From Nocardia elegans NBRC 108235 (GTDB lineage: Bacteria; Actinomycetota; Actinomycetes; Mycobacteriales; Mycobacteriaceae), in NCBI RefSeq assembly GCF_001612845.1, contig NZ_BDBF01000059.1, positions 1-42,169 of the forward strand: a stretch of DNA of 42,169 nt. Direction: 5' to 3'. Shown piece by piece: positions 25,283 through 32,611 of the stretch (position 1 is its first letter; each line of letters starts with the position of its first letter). The translations under genes were made by a program, and so were the position numbers. Below the pieces are notes generated by a model. The model made no database searches, was not told the origin of the DNA, and saw nothing but the letters and a program-made list of their open reading frames with translations.

Positions 25283-25388
25283 CCGTCCTGTCCCACGACA
25301 GTGGCCATGGATCAGCCGACGCCGGCGGGCGCCGAGGTCGCCGGCGGGACTGGGCAGCAACAGCGTTCATGAGTCGAATCACGGCAAT

Positions 25389-25468
25389 CTGCAGATCGGC
25401 CGGTCACGGGTTCGAATCCTGTCAGCTCCATCACATGGGGCTGTAGCTCAGCGGTAGAGCAGCCGACT
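25389..25468 (+). tRNA. Circularly permuted tRNA gene (tRNA-Ala-like body)
   Basis: The 3' half comes first (25389-25430): anticodon-loop end CTGCAGA, stem TCGGC, variable CGGTC, T-stem ACGGG, T-loop TTCGAAT, CCTGT, acceptor CAGCTCC and A73. A 6-nt linker TCACAT follows, then the 5' half (25437-25468): acceptor GGGGCTG, TA, D-arm GCTC-AGCGGTA-GAGC, A26, stem GCCGA and CT. The acceptor halves pair over 7 bp with a G3:U70 wobble; the anticodon stem pairs over 5 bp. U8, A14, G18G19, A21 and T54-A58 are all canonical. G3:U70 with A73 is the alanine identity set, yet the loop reads GCA as anticodon. No intact copy is in the window. It may be a real permuted gene, a tmRNA-like acceptor or a rearranged attachment site. 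Confidence 0.6.
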
Positions 25469-25473
25469 ACCCA

Positions 25474-25514
25474 GAGTGTGGGAAGCAGCTACGAGCTGCT
25501 TCCCACACTCATTT
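25474..25514 (+). terminator. 17-bp perfect terminator hairpin after the permuted tRNA
   Basis: 25474-25490 and 25494-25510 form a perfect 17-bp stem (begins GAGTGTGGGAAG) with an ACG loop, followed by ATTTT. It lies five bases after the 5' half of the permuted tRNA and so closes a plus-strand transcription unit; being symmetric it may also serve the converging minus-strand gene. Confidence 0.88.
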
Positions 25515-25670
25515 TCCGCAGTTCACATACATCGGCCCTTGAGCTGTGCCAGATGACTCGTTGTGTGCCAAATGGCACAGCCGAGTTACGATCGATGCGC
25601 GAGGTGCAGTAGCGCCTTTGAAGTGGACCCGGCAGCCATTCGGACGGTTGGTGAGCCGGGTTTCGCGTAT

Positions 25671-26195
25671 CTAGGCGAGCTTGCGAACGCTGGTGATGAT
25701 CGGGTTGACCCGGTCGCGCCAGTCCCCGCCCTTGGCCACCCACCATGCGATCGCGTCGGAAACCCACAGCATCGGTTCGTCGTTCGGCTGCGTGTGCTCG
25801 TAGGTCAGGGTTTCGGCGACTTCGAATTTGCGGACCGCCTGGTAGAGGACCTTGCGGTCGCTGGTCACGAGTGAGTCGTCTTGCTCGATCGTCAGTCGCT
25901 GCGCTCCCTGCTCGGCGAGGTCTTCGACGGCCGCGGTGAGGCAGGCTGCCCGCGCTTCGAGCGGGTTCCTGTTCCGGGTGGCGTCATACACTGCGGCCTG
26001 TACTTGCAGGTCGCACAATGTGGAGCAGATCGAGCGCCGCCGGGGATCGCTCTCCTTCTTGAAGTGGATCCGGTTCTGCCCCCTGGCCCGGCGTTCCCGC
26101 AACTGCTTGCGTGCTTCTTTGAGGTGACGAACCTCGACCACGGTCGACACGATCAGCAGGCCGTTCTGCTTGGTCTCATCAACGAACGCGTGCAC
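25671..26195 (-). CDS. DUF3800-like protein (RNase H-like fold suspected)
   Basis: 174 residues from GTG 26195; the frame is open to GTG 26249, but VHAFVDETK at the start agrees better with relatives. The opening strand with acidic residues (HAFVDETKQNGLLIVSTVVE), the RIHFKKESDPRRRSI block and the later SDAIAWWVAKGGDWRD resemble the DUF3800-type proteins of mobile elements, thought to have an RNase H-like fold; the match is from memory of the pattern and the role is unknown. It overlaps the end of a small membrane protein gene by 17 nt, hence translational coupling. Confidence 0.6.
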   Translation of the reverse strand: MHAFVDETKQNGLLIVSTVVEVRHLKEARKQLRERRARGQNRIHFKKESDPRRRSICSTLCDLQVQAAVYDATRNRNPLEARAACLTAAVEDLAEQGAQRLTIEQDDSLVTSDRKVLYQAVRKFEVAETLTYEHTQPNDEPMLWVSDAIAWWVAKGGDWRDRVNPIITSVRKLA

Positions 26196-26358
26196 GTCGA
26201 ACCGGGGCCTTTCCTCCGTGCCGCCGGGATCGACGCACCAACTGCCCACGCCGAGGGGCGCTGCGTTCTGGGCGTGTGGGGTTGTAAACGGTGTATGTGA
26301 GAAGGCCGATCGCGAGAAGGGCCAAGCCCGCGGAAAGAACTTCGACGTTGCCGAACAA
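26179..26358 (-). CDS. 59-residue single-pass membrane protein
   Basis: TTG 26358 to TGA 26179. GGAG lies four to six bases before the TTG. The product has one hydrophobic helix (FGNVEVLSAGLALLAIGLLT, residues 2-21) and a strongly basic tail rich in Arg/Pro (YNPTRPERSAPRRGQLVRRS). It overlaps the DUF3800-like gene downstream, suggesting a two-gene unit. The ribosome binding site sits in the loop of a small hairpin, AGTTTCA (26358-26364) with TGAAACT (26370-26376), which may tune translation. No family recognised. Confidence 0.6.
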   Translation of the reverse strand: MFGNVEVLSAGLALLAIGLLTYTVYNPTRPERSAPRRGQLVRRSRRHGGKAPVRRARVR

Positions 26359-26376
26359 GTTTCACTCCATGAAACT

Positions 26377-26980
26377 CGGACGGACGGAGCGAATCAGCGC
26401 GATAGCGCAGCACGACACGGACCGTCCGGACACTTGAGAACTTCGGTCGATCGGGTGCATGTGGCGCCCGAGAGCCACCGGATCTGGCGGCGAAGTCGGC
26501 CACCCTCCAAAGGGTGTAGCCGCTCTGACGGTTCCCGTTATTCACGCAACGGGCGTTAACTAAGTTGCATGCGCACGACAGGGCACTGCCTGCACCGCAG
26601 CTCGTGGATGCCGGGAGGCACACGGACTGCGCAGTTCCCTGACCGGGCCTTTCCCTCCTTAACGGATTCGGTTCCGCAACAAAGTGACGCCGAGACAGAT
26701 AGTACTGCGCCCTGAACGGGGACCAGAAATCTGCCATCCCGCCGACCCACCCGGGTTGATCGACACGTATCCACGCCCCATCCCGCCGAGGCTCGGCGCG
26801 ATCGCGCTGGGCCGTCTCAAATCCTTGGTTTCGAGAGGGTCGATCCGGTGTGGCCGAGGTGCACTGAACCAGCAGGTCCGGAGATCTCAGATTCTGAGCT
26901 CGATATCGCCCGCATTGGCGGAATCGGAGGTCACTCCCCGAAAGCGGCTGTGTAACTGAGGTTTCGGCGAGAATTGGGCG
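26377..26980. other. Intergenic region with direct repeat copy 2
   Basis: No gene supported. It includes the second copy of the 35-bp repeat (26863-26897). Minus-strand reading from 26737 is open but compositionally unconvincing and overlaps the small membrane gene. Confidence 0.35.
26863..26897 (+). repeat. 35-bp direct repeat, copy 2
   Basis: 33 of 35 identical to 23287-23321, same orientation. Confidence 0.7.
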
Positions 26981-27280
26981 GTGGCCAAGTGGGTGCGCGC
27001 CAGCGCGGTGCGGATGGGACGCAGATTCATCGCGGTGTCGCGGCGGTCCGGCCGGATGAGGTTGTCAGTGGCGGTGGCTCTCGCGGTCGCCGTCGGCGCT
27101 GCGCTCGCGGTGGTCGCGGAGGCGGTCCTAATCGCGGTGTTCCATCCAGCCCGGGCTGGGGTAGCCCGATTGACGTCGCCAAGCTGGCCTTCACCGTGGT
27201 CGGTGGCGTGGGCGGCGTGGGCGCGCTGGTGATCGCCTACCGCCGCCAGCGCGACCTCGAGCAGAACCCCACACCAGTGC
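26981..27280 (+). pseudogene. N-terminal remnant of a pentapeptide-repeat-type membrane protein
   Basis: From GTG 26981 one frame gives a basic start and a hydrophobic helix (RLSVAVALAVAVGAALAVVA); after a frame change near 27150-27175 the other frame gives AKLAFTVVGGVGGVGALVIA followed by YRRQRDLEQ. This GGVGGV-A-L-V-AYRRQ-R-x-x-E module is the usual N-terminus of actinobacterial membrane-anchored pentapeptide-repeat proteins. The repeats themselves are missing: the sequence breaks off at about 27280 where the antisense neighbour gene ends. It is therefore a truncated, frameshifted relic. Confidence 0.6.
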
Positions 27281-27303
27281 TCACGTTCGAAACCGCCCGG
27301 CGC

Positions 27304-28434
27304 TCATGCACCGCCTACATTCCCTGCCTCGCCGCCGGCACTGGCTATGAATTGGAGCAGAACCTGAACATCGCTGCGTCGCAAATTGGCCGCGAACCGG
27401 TAGGCCACACTGGCTTCCAGCCATGCGCACAGCACCGCGATGTGCTCGGGGCTGCCGGGCGCGATCTCTTCGCGGTCCCACGGGCGCAGGCCCTTGAGTC
27501 CCTCGGGATTCCCTAGGTCCGCGGGCTCGACGCCGTGCAAGCGCACCTCCGCGGCGAGCGCTGCCGCATCCGCGCGGTTCAGCGACGGCGCCCGCGACGC
27601 CGCCAGCCTCTCGATCAGCTTGGCCTGCAACACCTCCCAGGGTGTCGGTGTGATCGGCTTGGATGACACGCATTGCTGCGCCCGGATACGGGCTGTCGTG
27701 CTCCCACGCACCCGGTCCGCGACTTCGACTCGCAAGGGCGGCGCGATCCGCGGGGACGGCGCAGTCCGCGGAGGCTGGTTCGCAAGCCGGCGATCCCGCT
27801 CGGCGCTATCGCGGCGTATCTGCTCGGCGCTGCGGGCGCAGTAGTCGTCGATATCGACCATGGAGTAAGTCGGCCAGCCGTGGTATTCACTGACCGGCAT
27901 GAAGACACCCCGGCGGGCCAGAGCTCGGAAGTCGTTCGCCGTGAATGGGATCCCCAGGGTATGCATGATCCGCTCGGCCGCTCGGTTCGCTCCAGCCGGA
28001 GGTTCAGTTCCCACGCGGTCGCGGATCTCGTCGATGCGTCGCGTAACCGAGTTCAGGACACGCTCGGACCAGCACCCGTTGCCGCCGTGGTCGGGGATCA
28101 GCTCCAACCGGACCGCGACTTCGAATTGCCACAGCGCAAGGCCGAGCTTGTCTGCCGCGCCCGCGAGGTCGTACTGCGGTGGCGGCTCCCATCCCCCGGT
28201 CAAAGCCGCGAAAAGCGCGTCGCGGTCCCCAGATCCACGCTGCGCCATCAGCTCTCGCACGCTCGGCACATCATTCCCGAAATCACCACCGGCCGCAGCC
28301 TCGACATCGGGCACCGCCCCAGTTGGTTCGTCTTCATTCCCTGACACGGCAGGACTTGTCGCGCTTCGTCCCTGCGTCCGAGCCTTTCTCCGACGGCGAC
28401 GGCTCACCTTTCTAGAGACAGATTTCTTCGGCAT
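27304..28434 (-). CDS. Plasmid/element-type hypothetical protein, HTH-like centre
   Basis: 376 residues from the ATG of MPKKSVSRKV (28434); an ATG two codons earlier and a longer frame to 28488 are possible. The N-terminus is very basic (KKSVSRKVSRRRRRKARTQG), then acidic. The centre, DKLGLALWQFEVAVRLELIP followed by GCWSERVLNSV and GANRAAERIMHTLGIPFTAN, DFRALARRGVFMPVSEYHGW, fits a family of actinobacterial element proteins with two winged-helix-like halves (excisionase/HTH-like). The end is helical. It is encoded beside an AT-richer stretch with inverted and tandem repeats, so binding to those is a reasonable guess. Confidence 0.6.
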   Translation of the reverse strand: MPKKSVSRKVSRRRRRKARTQGRSATSPAVSGNEDEPTGAVPDVEAAAGGDFGNDVPSVRELMAQRGSGDRDALFAALTGGWEPPPQYDLAGAADKLGLALWQFEVAVRLELIPDHGGNGCWSERVLNSVTRRIDEIRDRVGTEPPAGANRAAERIMHTLGIPFTANDFRALARRGVFMPVSEYHGWPTYSMVDIDDYCARSAEQIRRDSAERDRRLANQPPRTAPSPRIAPPLRVEVADRVRGSTTARIRAQQCVSSKPITPTPWEVLQAKLIERLAASRAPSLNRADAAALAAEVRLHGVEPADLGNPEGLKGLRPWDREEIAPGSPEHIAVLCAWLEASVAYRFAANLRRSDVQVLLQFIASAGGEAGNVGGA

Positions 28435-28591
28435 GACCATGATTAGTACTACGCCTCGGATAATTCCGAAAGCACTACACGAGAGCATGGCCGATTACCG
28501 CTAGATAACGGAAGGGTTGTCCTCTTTTTCCGCGGCGCGAGATCTTCCCCCAATATGGCCTGCCGCCCTACATCCACACCGCCTACCAGGC

Positions 28592-28635
28592 AAATCATGC
28601 CATCATGCTGTCATGCCAACATGATGGCATGATTT
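28592..28635. repeat. 16-bp perfect inverted repeat with third half-site
   Basis: AAATCATGCCATCATG (28592-28607) and CATGATGGCATGATTT (28620-28635) are exact inverse copies; the 12-nt spacer contains another TCATGCCA (28611-28618). Three TCATGCCA-type sites in 44 bp indicate a multi-subunit protein binding site: an operator, centromere (parS-like) or origin element. It lies about 160 bp upstream of the minus-strand HTH-like gene. Confidence 0.8.
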
Positions 28636-28711
28636 CTCGACCGGCGACACTCGCGCTATTTGCTGTAAATGCTGAATTACTGACTTGCTGACCAAAACTG
28701 CCAGCAATCGC

Positions 28712-28746
28712 CCCTTATGCCCTTATCCCCTTAAAGCCTTATGTCC
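28712..28746 (+). repeat. Tandem CCCTTA(T)-type repeats in AT-richer DNA
   Basis: Four near copies of CCCTTATG follow each other (CCCTTATG, CCCTTATC, CCCTTAAAG, CCTTATG). With the inverted repeat nearby and the locally low GC content, the region looks like an iteron/origin or partition site. No Rep gene is recognised in the window. Confidence 0.55.
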
Positions 28747-29223
28747 GCACTGGAACTTGCCATAGTCACGAACCGGATACATCGCATTGCGAAGACTCTC
28801 ACTACTCTATTACTTCAATAATACTGACCTCCCCGATTCTTCGCGCCGCGATCGACGTGCCGCAGAGTCAGGAGCTGTCGATGGACCACTCCAGCGCCAG
28901 CGGGGCTCTAGGATGCGACGGCTTCTGCGACAAGGAGCGAGCGCGATGATGAATGCGGTTATGACGCAGGCAATTTGATCGACTCGCGAGTGGGAGCGCT
29001 CTGAGCATTACGATCGACGAAGGACCCGAGTGTCGAACCGCGACCATTTACGAACCGGTGTCCGAAAACTGCAGCAGTACTGAGTGTTTCGATGGCGACG
29101 ACCACCTTGCTCTCACAGAGATACTGGAGGACCTACCGCCCGGCATACCGACAGCGAACGCGGAGAACAGATCTCGACGATCGCCATCCACGCAGCGTGT
29201 CCGGCACAGTTTCCGGGCCGCCA
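28747..29223. other. Gap right of the repeat region
   Basis: No supported gene. The first 100 bases remain AT-richer than the surroundings; the only plus-strand frame at 28787-28978 lacks a ribosome binding site and a recognisable fold. Confidence 0.35.
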
Positions 29224-29862
29224 TCAAGGCGCTGCAGTCACAACTCGCGTTGCGCTCTCCCGAGTCTCGCCGATCCGACCGGCACTCCAGCAGTGGACGC
29301 ACGCCCAGCCGGGGCCGGTTGGAAGCTTGCCGGGGTCGGCGCCTCTCGCAGACCGGACATGCACGACGTCCGTCCGCAGGCAGAGGGCGTACGCACGCAC
29401 TTCGATACGCCAACAACCGTCCCCCGAACGCATACACCACCGCCTGGCGTTTCCGCGGCCGGTCACCGCGCAGGCGTGCCCACCGAGCCCGCAGAACCTC
29501 GCAGTGAACTTCCCGTGCCGCAACCGGCATATCAGCGACCGGCTCAGCCCGCCGAGACAGACACCACCAGCGGCGGCCGCGAGAAACAATCCACCGGCAT
29601 TGCACAATTCGGCGGCATTGACCGACACCGTCCGGCCGCGTTCTGGCGCGACGATCACCGCGCGGACGCATGCGGCGACCAATTCGGGCTGATCGGCTGG
29701 CACGTCCTGGCCGGTCAAGTCGGCAACGACCAGCACAGTCCCTACCTTCCCGGCAAGGATGTGTTGCCCGTCCCGCCACTGCCGATCCAATTGCGCCTCC
29801 GTCAGCGACGCATACTCGCCAGCCGCTCCGGCGACAGGCGGGTCCAGCACCCGACAGCACAA
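29224..29862 (-). CDS. Hypothetical protein, doubtful 3' half
   Basis: Up to 212 residues. The N-terminal part reads like real protein: YASLTEAQLDRQWRDGQHIL, AGKVGTVLVVADLTGQDVPA, DQPELVAACVRAVIVAPERG, SVNAAELCNAGGLFLAAAAG. From about residue 120 the sequence becomes Cys/Arg-rich and unconvincing, so the gene is probably truncated or frameshifted. No known domain. It follows an interrupted hydrolase gene on the same strand and may be damaged as well. Confidence 0.35.
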   Translation of the reverse strand: MCCRVLDPPVAGAAGEYASLTEAQLDRQWRDGQHILAGKVGTVLVVADLTGQDVPADQPELVAACVRAVIVAPERGRTVSVNAAELCNAGGLFLAAAAGGVCLGGLSRSLICRLRHGKFTARFCGLGGHACAVTGRGNARRWCMRSGDGCWRIEVRAYALCLRTDVVHVRSARGADPGKLPTGPGWACVHCWSAGRIGETRESATRVVTAAP

Positions 29863-29920
29863 CCGCCGGACTGCCGGCCAGACCGCAGTGCACAGTTCGG
29901 TGTCGATCCCGCGATGTCCA

Positions 29921-30215
29921 TCAGCGACGAGCCAGGCTGGTCGTCGCCGCCGTCAACACAGACCACGACGTTGCCTCAAGACGGTGCAGGGTGGTTCCGT
30001 CGACAAGGACGAGCCCGGCCGCGTGCTCGGGATGCCGGGCGACGCAGACCATGACGATCAACGCGCCGATCGAGTGCCCGACCACCACGCACGGCGAATC
30101 GGTGGCGAGCGCATCTAGCGCAACCCGCACTTCGTCGGCCAACACGCCGAATCCAATCGGCCGCCCGCGCAGGCGTGCGGCAGTGCGGTGACGGGTCCCC
30201 GTGGTTCGGTCCAGC
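29921..30215 (-). pseudogene. Alpha/beta hydrolase fragment cut by an IS3-family element
   Basis: Reading leftward from the IS border, the frame gives GFGVLADEVRVALDAL, then the nucleophile elbow CVVVGHSIGALIVMV with the G-x-S-x-G serine, and ARHPEHAAGLVLVDGTTLHR. This is the central quarter of an alpha/beta hydrolase; the beginning is missing at the IS border (30215/30216) and the acid and histidine of the triad are absent after the stop at 29921. It is not a copy of the intact hydrolase at 35743-36636, whose elbow differs. Confidence 0.7.
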
Positions 30216-30244
30216 TGATCTGGCCCCCGCTTGTCGGTCCGGGC

Positions 30245-31135
30245 TTACGAGAGTTGAGGGCTTGGTTGGATGTCGAGCCACAGCGTCTCATACTCGCTGG
30301 GGCTGAGGTGGCCGAGGTAGGAGTGCCGGCGTTCGGTGTTGTAGAAGTTGTCGATCCAGTCGGCCATCGCGATCGTCAATTCAAGGGTTGTCGGCCATTT
30401 CCTGGTATTGAGGAGTTCAGTTTGCATCCGCCCCCAAAACGATTCCATCGCTGCATTGTCGAAGCAATCCCCGACAGTCCCGAACGATGGCAGGAGTCGG
30501 TGTCGTCGCAGGTTCTCACCGAACGACCAGGACGTGAATTGCGTTCCGTGATCGGCATGCAGTATCAAGCCCGTGCTGGCGGTGCGTTCTAACATCGCCA
30601 TGTTGACCGCGTTGTTGACTAGGACGGTGTCGGCGCTGGTGGAGAATGCTCGTCCGACGATCTTCTTGCTGAAGCAGTCCAAAATGGCGCAGCAATAGAC
30701 TTTTCCGTCTCTCGCGGGATGTTCGGTGATGTCGGTGCACCACAGCTGGTTCGGGCGAGCAGCGCTGAAGGCCCGGTTCACCAGGTCCGCGGGAGTGCTC
30801 ACCCCGAGCATCGGGTGACCACGACGTTTGCGTCTGGGCAGGCCGAACAGTCCACGCTCAGCCATGATCGAGGCGACCAGCTTGTGGTTGACGATCATCT
30901 CGCACTCGGCCAGCAACGCGGCCTTGATCCGGCGTTTGCCGTATGTGCCGCGAGACTGGGCATGAATCCGGGATATCTCGTCGGCGACCACGATTCTGCG
31001 AATTGTTCTGGTGGACAACGGCTGCCGCCGTTGTCGCAGAAATGTGGATCTGTGTACACCGGCAACACGGCAGGCTGCCCGCCCTGAATGTCCCAGCGCG
31101 ATCAGCCCTTCGACGACCGCGATCCGCCTTTTGGG
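30245..31135 (-). CDS. IS3-family transposase OrfB (made by -1 frameshift)
   Basis: Integrase-core protein with HTH_21 region (SRGTYGKRRIKAALLAECEM), then the rve/DDE core: LWCTDITEH (Asp), HADHGTQF (Asp), MESFWGRMQTELL (Glu) and the C-terminal YNTERRHSYLGHLSPSEYE. The frame is open back to about 31135, overlapping orfA, with no independent ribosome binding site, so it is expected as an OrfAB fusion through slippage on CCCAAAA. The frame is intact. Confidence 0.88.
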   Translation of the reverse strand, partial: PKRRIAVVEGLIALGHSGRAACRVAGVHRSTFLRQRRQPLSTRTIRRIVVADEISRIHAQSRGTYGKRRIKAALLAECEMIVNHKLVASIMAERGLFGLPRRKRRGHPMLGVSTPADLVNRAFSAARPNQLWCTDITEHPARDGKVYCCAILDCFSKKIVGRAFSTSADTVLVNNAVNMAMLERTASTGLILHADHGTQFTSWSFGENLRRHRLLPSFGTVGDCFDNAAMESFWGRMQTELLNTRKWPTTLELTIAMADWIDNFYNTERRHSYLGHLSPSEYETLWLDIQPSPQLS

Positions 31136-31413
31136 GACACCACCGCCTGCGCATCGAACAATTCGCAGGCGTCGCGGGTGAGTTTCAATTCGGCTTCCAA
31201 CGCAGCGATCCGTTTGTTCGCCGCGGCCAGTTCATCGGCTTCCACGCTCGGGATACCCTCTCGGACACCCGCATCGATGAGGACCTGCGCCTTCCAGCGA
31301 AACAAGGTGGCAGGCGAGATCCCTGTCTCGGCTGCTATCTCGGCGACGGGCTCGCCCGCCCGCAGTCGAGCGCACACCTGTCGACGCATGGTCGGCGGAA
31401 AGGATTTCGGCAT
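31102..31413 (-). CDS. IS3-family OrfA (HTH protein)
   Basis: 103 residues from ATG 31413, preceded by AGGAGG on the minus strand. It has the IS3 OrfA helix-turn-helix (FPPTMRRQVCARLRAGEPVA, EIAAETGISPATLFRWKAQV) and the leucine-zipper-like tail EADELAAANKRIAALEAELK. Its end overlaps the orfB frame; the slippery heptamer CCCAAAA (complement 31129-31135) lies in the overlap. Confidence 0.9.
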   Translation of the reverse strand: MPKSFPPTMRRQVCARLRAGEPVAEIAAETGISPATLFRWKAQVLIDAGVREGIPSVEADELAAANKRIAALEAELKLTRDACELFDAQAVVSPKGGSRSSKG

Positions 31414-31499
31414 CGTGACCTCCTGCGGGTCAGTCTGCCTCAACTCTCGAAACCACGGCCTCCTCAGCGGGGGCCAGATCAAGCGGGTGTGAGAGCCGG

Positions 31500-32337
31500 T
31501 TATCGGTGGATGCAGGCTGCAGCGTATCCGGCTGGGGTTTGGTAGCCCAGTGCGGAATGTCTTCTGCGGTGGTTGTATTCGTCTTTCCAGTCGGTGATCA
31601 CGACCCTTGCGTGGGTCAGTGACCAGAAGCTGTTGATGTTGAGGCATTCGTCGCGTAGGCGACCGTTGAACGATTCGATGTAGCCGTTGCGCCAGGGTTG
31701 GCCCGGCGGGATGAACGCTAGACCGACCCGTTCCCCGGCCCAGTCGGCCATGACCGCGGCGGCGAGTTCAGGGCCGTTGTCGCAGCGCAGCACCGCAGGA
31801 TATCCACGCCCGACGGCGATGTGGTCGAGCTCGTCGATGAGCCGGTCGGCGGTGATCGAGCGCTCGACCAGACCGCCGAGACATTCGCGTGTGTGCTCGT
31901 CGACGATCGACACGATCTTGACCGGGCGGCCGTCGTCGGTGGCGTCGAACTGGAAATCGACTGCCCATATCCGATTCGGTGCGTCCGCGGTCGTTGTGGT
32001 GGCGGTGGAGGCGCCCAGGCGCTTGCGCCGGCGTCTTTGCGGGACCCGTAGCCCCTCGGCGCGCCAGAGTCGCTGGATCTTCTTGTGGTTGACCGTCCAG
32101 CCCTCGGCGCGTGCGTCGTGGTAGGCGCGGCGGAAGCCCTGCCGCGGATGGCTTCGCGCCCACGTTCGCAGCCAAGCACGCAGTGCCGCATCGGGATCGG
32201 AGGGATCTTGCGCGGTCGGAGGGCGGCGTTGGGTACTTCGGTGTTGCCCGGTGACCCGGCAGGCGAACCGCTCGCTGACCGCGAGCACGCGCATCAGATG
32301 CGCCACGGCCGCCCGCCGGCGTTCCGGGTCTAGAAGT
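31500..32337 (-). pseudogene. 5'-truncated IS3-family transposase (second element)
   Basis: OrfB-type transposase from LLDPERRRAAVAHLMRVLAV through HPRQGFRRAYHDARAEGW, with the DDE core WAVDFQFDATDDGRPVK (Asp), LRCDNGPELAA (Asp), GYIESFNGRLRDECLN (Glu) and the end YNHRRRHSALGYQTPAGYAA. The matching orfA and left end, which should lie right of 32337, are absent; the region belongs to the following IS110-family element. The open frame up to 32576 is therefore a chimera. It is a different subgroup from the neighbouring complete IS3 element. Confidence 0.78.
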
Positions 32338-32611
32338 TTCCAGTCATGATCATCACGACGGGCCGCCACCGGCCCAGCGGACCTGACCCGGAAGTTTCCT
32401 GACCGATTCCGGTCGTGTCTTTCGAAGGACCCGTCGATCCGCTGGCGCCGATGGTGGCCCGCCGACCGCGCAGAACCCGAGGTCCTGCCGCGGAGGGAGT
32501 GACCTGATAGGAGCATGCCGCGCCGAGATCGCGTCCCCTGACTGGCCTGTCCGACCTTCGCTGCCGGCATCGGCAACCAGCGCCGAACCGCCTCAGGAAG
32601 GACTCATACAG
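32338..32611 (+). ncRNA. IS110 left end, probable bridge-RNA region
   Basis: Non-coding stretch of about 270 bp between the truncated IS3 and the IS110-family transposase. IS110-family elements are known to encode a structured bridge RNA in the non-coding end, upstream of the recombinase in IS110-group members. The exact left end and the RNA loops cannot be fixed by eye; GAAGTTTCC occurs twice (32333-32341 and 32392-32400). Confidence 0.4.

Larger units (their letters stand above)
30216..31481 (-). mobile_element. Complete IS3-family insertion sequence, 1266 bp
   Basis: The ends are inverted repeats beginning TGATCTGGCCCCCGCT (30216-30231; complement 31466-31481); the similarity continues imperfectly to about 44 bp (CGAGAGTTGAGG inside both ends). 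AGC flanks both sides (30213-30215 and 31482-31484), a 3-bp target duplication. It contains overlapping orfA and orfB, as usual for the family. The insertion point is 16-19 bp from the stop codon of another IS3-family transposase, showing IS-into-IS insertion. Confidence 0.9.

Noticed and set aside
25389..25468. Two separate ordinary tRNA genes in tandem
   Set aside because: Upstream of 25389 there is no 5' half, and downstream of 25468 no 3' half; instead a terminator follows directly. The two halves pair only with each other.
28712..28746. CRISPR-like short repeats
   Set aside because: Units of about 8 bp directly adjoining, with no spacers and no cas genes.
29048..29893. 281-codon minus-strand open frame
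   Set aside because: Almost only Arg/Gly/Cys/Ser; the overlapping frame at 29224-29862 has the better protein pattern at its N-terminus.
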